Source: Hydractinia symbiolongicarpus
Lineage: Eukaryota; Cnidaria; Hydrozoa; Anthoathecata; Hydractiniidae
Assembly: GCF_029227915.1 (NCBI RefSeq)
Contig: NC_079876.1
Location: 27,813,828-27,877,827, forward strand
Length of the DNA: 64,000 nucleotides
Direction: 5' to 3'
In this document: positions 46,115 through 64,000 of the stretch, one piece after another
How the letters are laid out: each line of letters starts with the position of its first letter
Numbering within the stretch: the first letter of the stretch is position 1
Made by a program: the position numbers and the translations under genes
Notes under the pieces: generated by a model
Seen by the model: only the letters and a program-made list of their open reading frames with translations
The model's database searches: none
Told to the model about the DNA's origin: nothing

Positions 46115-49100
46115 CTAAAATTCATGACATGAATGCTTCTGTATGGACCTCTGTAATGGGTGAGCGAGTAACTTCGCCATATTTTCAAAAAGTTGGGCAG
46201 GACTTCGGCTACCGTGAACAAAGTAACAATCGTCTCGTTCATCCAACCCGTGCAGCCAATCCTTTGTAGATTCCTGAATGATCAAAAATCTTTACGAGGT
46301 TTAAATGGATAGTGTGTCGCAAAAGCTAATGTTTTCGTAAATTTATGTTCATAAGGAGGCCTCATATAAAATAGTAGCGGAAAAATTAGGCGTTTTTTAC
46401 TTTTTGCGGCATGCAGTCAAACTGTTATTAGTGAGCACTTTACAAAAACAGAACGGGAGTAACAAAGTGTCGTTTGAGATCGAAATACTTACGTCAGCAT
46501 TTTTACCTTCCACATACAAAGCATCGAAAAAGAAAACTGGACTACGCCGCAGGTGTTGAAACATCTAAAAATTAAAAGTTGATTCAAGCTATGGCAATAA
46601 GTTAGCAACACTTTAACGACAACCAGCCTCTTTACAATGAAAATGTGCTTTCATCCAAACGTTTTCGTGTTTTTTTTTCCACGGATTTCATATCATACAG
46701 TGTGCTCACTCTGTCTTTTAACATGCGGCCAAGATGTGTTCGCGATGAAGAGAACTCAGTGTCTTTTATTCTTCGAAATTTAAACAGAGTATTTTAGGAT
46801 GAAAAGACAGCGGTGTCATGCTAATTATAGAATAAAAAGTTAAGAATTGGGGACATTTTTATAGTTCCTATACAAATTAAGAATATTTGGGGTTTTAAAA
46901 AATGAAGAAAAAAATCTACTTTTAGAGGAGATTTTAGGAGTTTCGAGGAGGAGTTGTGGAGGAAGACCCAGCAAGAACACATAGTTGACATAAAAAAGCA
47001 TATGAAATCAATCTCACTTGGCGGCATTTATCCGTCACAACAGTCGGATTCGATCTTCCATAGACGAACACAACACGTACAACATACTCTGCCACTCCTC
47101 CGTAAATTTTCTCTGGTAACACACAGTTATTGTGTCTAAATGAAACAAATTGTTTCAAAATCAGCAACAGTGAAGCGCAGGGTGGGGCACAAATATAAAG
47201 AAAACAAGGTTCTTGTTCAGGGTGTATTTCATACTTGTAAAAATAAACACGGGAAAATGTGTTTGGGGGACTGGCGAAGAAAGATTTTACAGAACCTTGA
47301 TAAATTTAATGTAAAATTAACCAACTCACATTTCTCGTAACAACACGTCTAAAGCTATTTTGACAGTGAAAGAAAATCATTTTAGTGATAAACTACGGAT
47401 AAAAAAGACATGCACGACGAACGAACAATAACAAAAGCAAACGGCAAACGATCAAAACGAACGACAAACAAGTTCGAAATGAAAAGGATACGAAACAACA
47501 AAGGTGATGATTTTTCTTGTGCAGCATCTACATCGGCCAATGATTCGATAAGAAGCGAAACGTTCGAAGTAAATTCTTGATACTAAACACACGACATTAT
47601 TAATCACAACATCGACTTTATAAACTGGAAGCGTATCACCTGCGCGTATCCATGTTTAAAATACGGTGTGGCCGTCATTTTTGGAATGAACTTCACAGCG
47701 AAAAGATCATTTAGTCACTCAGATGTCCGTTATCTCTATGTCTGTTACGGCGTCAAAGTGGGAAATGAAAGTAAAAGGCTTCGCTGTTTACGACAAATCG
47801 AGATTCATTTTACATACACACAACACAGTTTGACTCTTCTACTTCCCGGTTAGGATAAGTAAGGCAATTTTTTTAATTACTTTGTCTGCATCTCGACCGA
47901 GTAATACGCACACCTGCAAGACCACAAAGCTATTTCGCGATATTTGTGCTTAAAAAGCTGATTTTAGTTAACAACCTACCCAAAAACAAGTATTTTCTTG
48001 CAGTAACACCAAAGCAAATTGATGATGGGCGTTCAACAACGATTTGTTGCGTAAGAACATCTCGACACATTTTTTTACCCAAAACAGTTTGGACCTAAAT
48101 GTAAACAAACAAACGAATGCACACAAGACAATCTGTAGTAAAATAAAAAATAAAACTCAAATATTAAAAAAAGTAAGAGTAAAAAAAGTATAAAACATGG
48201 CGCATAAACTACCAGCTACCATTATTAAACGCGTTATTTGAAACCTACCATCTTTAACCTTCAACGAGAAACCACAAAGCAATACAATCAAATTGAATTT
48301 ACATTATTTTAAATTAAAAGTTCTTTAATGACGTCATTAACTCGTTCATTCCGAAACGGATTCGGGAACCCAGGTTTGAGAAACTTACCCAATTTGGTCC
48401 CAAAATGTCCCTAGTTGCCCACGTGGTAACAAATGACTGACGTTAGCACTTCGTTTCCAAGTTATTTTGCCTCAAAGTTTCAAGTGTATTGTAATGGCTT
48501 CATTAATTGAAATTAAGCTATTGACGTTAATTTATCTTATTCACGTCGTGCCGTAACGTCAGAAAATTTAAGACATAGCTTTGTCGCGACATCAAAGGAG
48601 ATAGAACGAATGTCGAAATTGCCCCTCACAAACACACTGACACACCGTATTATTATTATAGGCGATTACCTTACCTAATTTTGGCTTCATCTGTTCCATT
48701 TGCTTTAAATAACGCTTCTTTCATTTCAGAGCTGGTATCCATGACAACTATCTAAAAAAGATGCCTCGATATACCAGTTCTTTTTTAACTAGAGTTGTCA
48801 AAAATATAAATAATTTGAGAGCAGGAATTTTGAGGAAAATATTTTTAAAGACGAAGCGGTCGTTTAACAGAAAAAAGTTATGAACTAAATATTTGCGATT
48901 ACAAAATTCAAAAAATTGGAAAAGGTTTTACCTTAAGGGAAGTAATTTTAGCGGAAAGAAAATTCGTGAAATGAAGCAAAAAATGTTAAAATGATCCTGA
49001 AGGTAATCTAGTAATGTATAAATTGGGTTCTACTATGAGAGCAATATTTGAATAAAACAATTTCGAGCACAAATTTTACTCGCTGAACCTCACACATTAC

Positions 49101-49702
49101 GCAGGTTTTTGATTTGCCTTTAACGCTATGTTTTTTAAACGATGACGGTGTCTAAAAATTAAAAAAAAAACGTTCCCTAAGACAAACGTATAACAACTAT
49201 CACTGGAAACTTTGTTGAACAATATCGTGGGGAGGTTGAGAACGCAGTTTACGACAAAATTGGTGTTGATTGATTTATTATAGTAACTCGCCATAGAATA
49301 AAGGTGGTAAAAAAGTAAAATATAAAAACAATTTTAAAATAGCAAATGAAATAACAGAATTGCAGAAAAAATTGATGTTCCGACAAAAAAGTGTTACGAC
49401 AAAAAAAGTGTTACGACAAAATCAGTGTTACGACAAAATCAGTGTTACGACAAAATCAGTGTTACGACAAAATCAGTGTTACGACAAAACATTACCGCAC
49501 TTACAATTTTTTCTGGGCAATTGATTGGTAGTAGTGGGGTGGGATTATCTTCCTCCATATCTACAAGAACATGTTTTATCAGTTTTATCACGTGTGAAAA
49601 GTGATACACAAACAAACCAAACATGCGTCAAATTTTCTTACCTGGAGTGGCGTCAAGAGATTCTGTATCTTGTGATGACGTAATAATATCGTCTGCTTCC
49701 AT
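46115..49702 (-). CDS. BABAM1: BRISC and BRCA1-A complex member 1 (MERIT40)
   Basis: A VWA-like scaffold subunit of the BRCA1-A and BRISC deubiquitinase complexes, acting in DNA-damage response and K63-ubiquitin removal. Exons, in transcription order: 49702-49642, 49560-49505, 48751-48675, 48094-47980, 47582-47532, 47348-47272, 47135-47018, 46564-46493, 46273-46115. Phases close throughout to 261 aa (human 329; the N-terminus is shorter). Family landmarks: INCPEKIIVVMDTSSEM, KKCVEMFLRNK...HHQFALVLL, AEYVVRVVFVYGRS, FFFDALYVEG, and the C-terminal MAKLLAHPLQR. The joins after 47532 (GTAGAT) and 47272 (GTCCCC) use weak donors and were chosen because they restore the family sequence. Intron 2 carries a 17-bp tandem repeat. 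An AG acceptor lies 18 nt before the ATG. Open frames on the + strand across 45853-46269 are antisense shadows of the last exon. Confidence 0.9.
49381..49490. repeat. 17-bp tandem repeat in BABAM1 intron 2
   Basis: About six units of GTTACGACAAAATCAGT lie 15 bp past the donor of the second coding exon. The first two units carry AAAAAAG in place of AAAATCA. Confidence 0.95.
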
Positions 49703-50954
49703 GGTGATTAATTGACTACACTAACGTTAAGAGAAAACTTTGTAAATAATTATATAAATTATAAATGTGAAAAAAACTTAGTCGGTCAGTTCTATTCTAT
49801 AGAGCTGCACCTGAAGCAACTTTAGTACTGTACACTAATCCGGGAAAGCATAAATAACCAGCACCCTAACGTTAAGACTTAACAAAGTATGAGCACTGGG
49901 GACTACAATGGTCACTGAATATAGCAGTGCTTAGTAAGAGAAAATCAAGTTAGAAATAATAAACAGATACCTAAAGTAGTTAGAATTCCTTATGTATATA
50001 ACACAGATTTACCTGTATAGGCACCCCTAAGCTTCGTAAAATATATAACTTCGTCCCCAGGGCATCATCTCAGTATATGCCTTCGAGATAACAGAGACCT
50101 TAAGGATACATGAAACTCATAATACCAAGGCTAAGAATCCTGTCTATATTTCCTGGACTGCAAAATTGGAGAGCTTGGCACGTCCAGAACAGCACGTTCA
50201 ATATCCATATTCATAAATTTTTGTACTTTCTAGTCCAAAAAATAAAGTCATATAGAGCAAAAACCGTTTTCAAGAACATTTAAACTTTGTGAAAACAAAA
50301 TTTAGTCACGTTCTTTTTTATTTCATTCCTGTCAAAAATTTAGATATTTTATTCAAAATAAATATTCTATAAAAATATCTTTCCAATGATATGAAAATCA
50401 AGAATAATATAAAAATAGAGATTTGGGTGTTTTATGTATCCTGAAGAATTTGGTATACTTCTTTAAATTTTTTGCCCTCTTCTTACAAATCCATTTTAAC
50501 CGTTCTCCTGACCTTTTCATCAAACCTTCTTGCTTTGTGAACTTCCCTGTCAGACCCTGCACCTGCATAACACACCTGCATAATACACCCGCACATCACT
50601 ACAAAAATTACGACAACACTAAATTAATAAAAAAACGAAAGTTCTATATTTCTTTAAAAATAAACTTTACGTTGAATAAAAAATGTTTAAAAAATAGAAA
50701 ACTTAGAAAAAACTATAAATAACAAACAGTCTCTTTGTCTTTGAACGCAAGTAAATAAAATGTCTCCCAAAAATCACCTCAACTAATAGCTTGGCGAGAA
50801 CTTCTACTTTTCGTTTTAAAAATACCATCAGAATAGTGTCTGAATAAACGGCTTGGTAAGGAACTCTACTTTTCGCTTTAAAAATATCTTCAGCAACATA
50901 AATTGTCTACTAAACAGACAAACTAGTTACCAGTCCTTAAGATGGTCAAACTAG
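49703..50954. other. Spacer between vasa-like gene and BABAM1
   Basis: Both flanking genes run leftward, so this holds the vasa-like 3' region and the BABAM1 5' region. The sequence ACTCTTAACGTTAG lies before the BABAM1 leader. The 99-codon + frame at 50423 shows no family feature. A partial CCCAGGGC repeat lies near 50055. Confidence 0.5.
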
Positions 50955-61687
<10,733 letters not shown>

Positions 61688-64000
61688 GTTCTAGAATTAA
61701 ATAAACTTATTAACAATATTAATTAAGGTTGGGAAGTTCATCATTGCTAGTTAACACGGTTCTCAATACTGACTTGGTTAGTTATGATACTAAAATTTAT
61801 AAAAGTATTTTTTGTGAAACCTAGACGTTGTGGCACGTTGTGAAAAACTTCTGAATTAAGTCCAAACTTTGTACTATAAAGTACTGGAATGAGGACATCG
61901 TGGAACGTGTATCATGCACCACACACACAATCACAAACATTTTAATCATTTAAAGCGAAAACTTTGTCATGGATCATTTAAAAACACTTAAGACATCCAT
62001 ATATGGAAGCATTCTCTTTGTCTATATCTATATTTAGGCTATTGAAGACAAGAAAGTCAAGACTTAGTTCAGACACTCCGTTCTCATGTTTGGGGTTCAT
62101 GAAGTTAAACACCCCCTCACTTGTATGCAACACGAAAAATTAAAAATGTTTGTTAAGAAGCATGCATACTGATCATTTTAAAATTCCCCAATATGTTTTG
62201 TACTCTAGTAGTTGCCCAGAAGGAATTAACAAATGAAACACAAACATCATGATCATCACAATCTTAAAACGTTAGCCATGATGTTAATTTCCTGTTGTAA
62301 AGATCACAATAGCATCATGCATGTCCTGCATGATACGCACTCGCTATGTCACAATGTCCTGCACTGTATTTTTCTCTCAATTTTGTATCAGTGTAAGAAT
62401 GAAATATGGTTGCCATGAAAAGCATGTGTACCCCTAAAGTGTAGTGGCCCCTGTTACTAAAAATTAGTCATTTAAAATGGATCCAACAAGTTGTGTGCCC
62501 ACAGATAAAATTGCAAAACAGATGGCCTATATATTAAAGCTCAGCTACCTACCTCGTTGGTGGAAGAATATTGTTTTCACACAATATGATCAGAGTAGTG
62601 GAATGTTCTAGAAATAACCAAAACTACCATGTTATAACACTATTAACTGATCTACACAGACAAGTTAAATATGATCCCTCATCTGGTTTTGTACAAGATG
62701 AGAGCAATCAAACATACATTATACAAATGACCTAATATCCAGACATAAAGCTTGAAATTGTGATTAAGAAAATGTATATGATGCTTTTGATAAAAGGTTG
62801 GAGAAATATGTTTTTTAATGACGACATTAGCCTGTCTGTTCCATAACAGGTTGGTTGACCCGGTTTCAGATAATCGGTCCATTATGGTCATAGGTGGTCC
62901 TTAGTTACCCACTCAGGAGATGAAGTCAGTTATTTCCATCAGTTTTCAAGTTATTTATCTTTAAACTTAAAAGTGCAATGTAATGACTGTGCTAATTTAA
63001 AAAGTGCTAATGATGTCAGTCTAAAACATATTACGTTATTCCATAATATCAATGAAGTTAATATTTTTAGCTACATCAGAGAAAAATGAAAACATCTACT
63101 TTGCCAGTCACAGACAGACACATACAGTTTTCATGTTAATAAAAGAGAAATAAATTAGTACACTGCTGATTCTTCTACATATGGGTTTTGTTTAATAAAA
63201 AGTTGTGCAAGTTCTTGTACAATAACAGATTTATTTTGTGTTGGCTAAAAGAGAGTCATGAGATCTTTAAGCTAATGAGTAGTCAATGAATAATATTTTT
63301 TGTTTGATTAGTTTTCAAAAATACTGCTTCAAAAGAAACTATTTCCAAGAAAGTATGAAACAAGTTTACACCTTAATGGTCAGACGGAAATATCAAACAT
63401 GAGCACAAACGATAAAACAATGAAATTTTTAGGCAAATCAATCCTTAGGCATTATATTTTCATTGTGCAGGGTTATCTTCAGCTTTAATTTTTGTCCCTT
63501 GTTATATACTGATTTACATTTATATCAAATACCCTTGATTATTACTACCTGTTAGGGTGAACAGCAAATAATAAATTATATAAATAATATATTAATAAAT
63601 AATAATAAAAAATACTTTCAAATCAGTAGTATAGGCATAAAGGAGGAGGATGATACAAGCATAGAGTGACGTTGTGCTCCGTAACAAAAGTATAAAATAA
63701 AAAACATTTTAAATTACAAACATTTTCCTTATTCCTTCATGTAATCCTAAATTATTGGTCTCATTTTATTCGTCTTTACAATAAAAAAAGTAAACATGTG
63801 TTTTAACATAATACATATTCTTCTTTTTATGTTAGCTATAGCTACATTACTTTTGTTTTTGTCCCTAAAGACTGTTTTTGAAAGAGCAATTTTATCACCC
63901 ATGCATAGTGTGAAAAATTTTCAGGCAATTTTATATGCTAGATACCTAAAATTTCACATTTTAGAATTATCACAAACTTGACAGCTCTAAACATGCACTT
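61688..64000. other. Upstream region of the vasa-like gene
   Basis: No further RRM-like exon was found on the minus strand. An acceptor (TTCTAG) ends three bases before the ATG, so either a 5' leader exon lies upstream or the mRNA is trans-spliced. A possible donor (CAACGAG/GTAGGT, minus strand) near 62552 could end a leader exon. No other gene is seen. Confidence 0.4.

Noticed and set aside
45853-46269. 138-codon open frame on the + strand
   Set aside because: It lies antisense to the last BABAM1 exon, whose minus-strand reading (MAKLLAHPLQR) matches the family and closes the gene in phase.

Overview
This is an intron-rich, AT-rich metazoan nuclear sequence, most likely from a cnidarian and plausibly a hydrozoan. 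Five conserved animal genes can be rebuilt from many short exons with GT/AG borders. Four of them have a strong splice acceptor only 2-18 nt before the start codon, the pattern expected for spliced-leader trans-splicing, which is known in hydrozoans. Introns and spacers hold Penelope-like, Polinton, Helitron, Harbinger and LINE fragments. The lineage is inferred; no species is claimed.

Layout. 154-7851 (+): the 3' part of NUP155 (nuclear pore), whose 5' exons lie left of the window. 9124-16247 (+): OGFOD1, a 2-oxoglutarate/Fe(II) prolyl hydroxylase, complete in 14 exons (486 aa). 18800-34983 (+): a delta-type phosphoinositide-specific phospholipase C, complete in 22 exons (793 aa), with every catalytic residue kept. 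35200-45800: a gene-free accessory block. It holds a 666-bp apparently identical direct repeat, a Penelope-like endonuclease fragment, an internally deleted Polinton with both terminal inverted repeats and a broken PolB N-terminus, an unidentified 128-codon frame, and a degenerate PIF/Harbinger element. 46115-49702 (-): BABAM1/MERIT40, complete in nine exons (261 aa). 50955-61687 (-): a Vasa/DDX4-type DEAD-box helicase in 18 exons (920 aa). 61688-64000: its upstream region, with no coding exon seen.

The standout is the Vasa-like gene. Before the usual CCHC zinc knuckle and DEAD-box core it carries three tandem RRM domains. Each is split into exons at the same two points, and the three middle exons are all exactly 89 bp. 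This points to exon-set duplication and to a germline helicase with an added RNA-binding module. The genes do not form one pathway: nuclear pore, translation-linked hydroxylation, phosphoinositide signalling, DNA-damage/deubiquitination and germline RNA control sit side by side. Exon models rest on reading-frame continuity and recalled family sequences. RNA data would settle the weaker junctions, which are noted in the entries.
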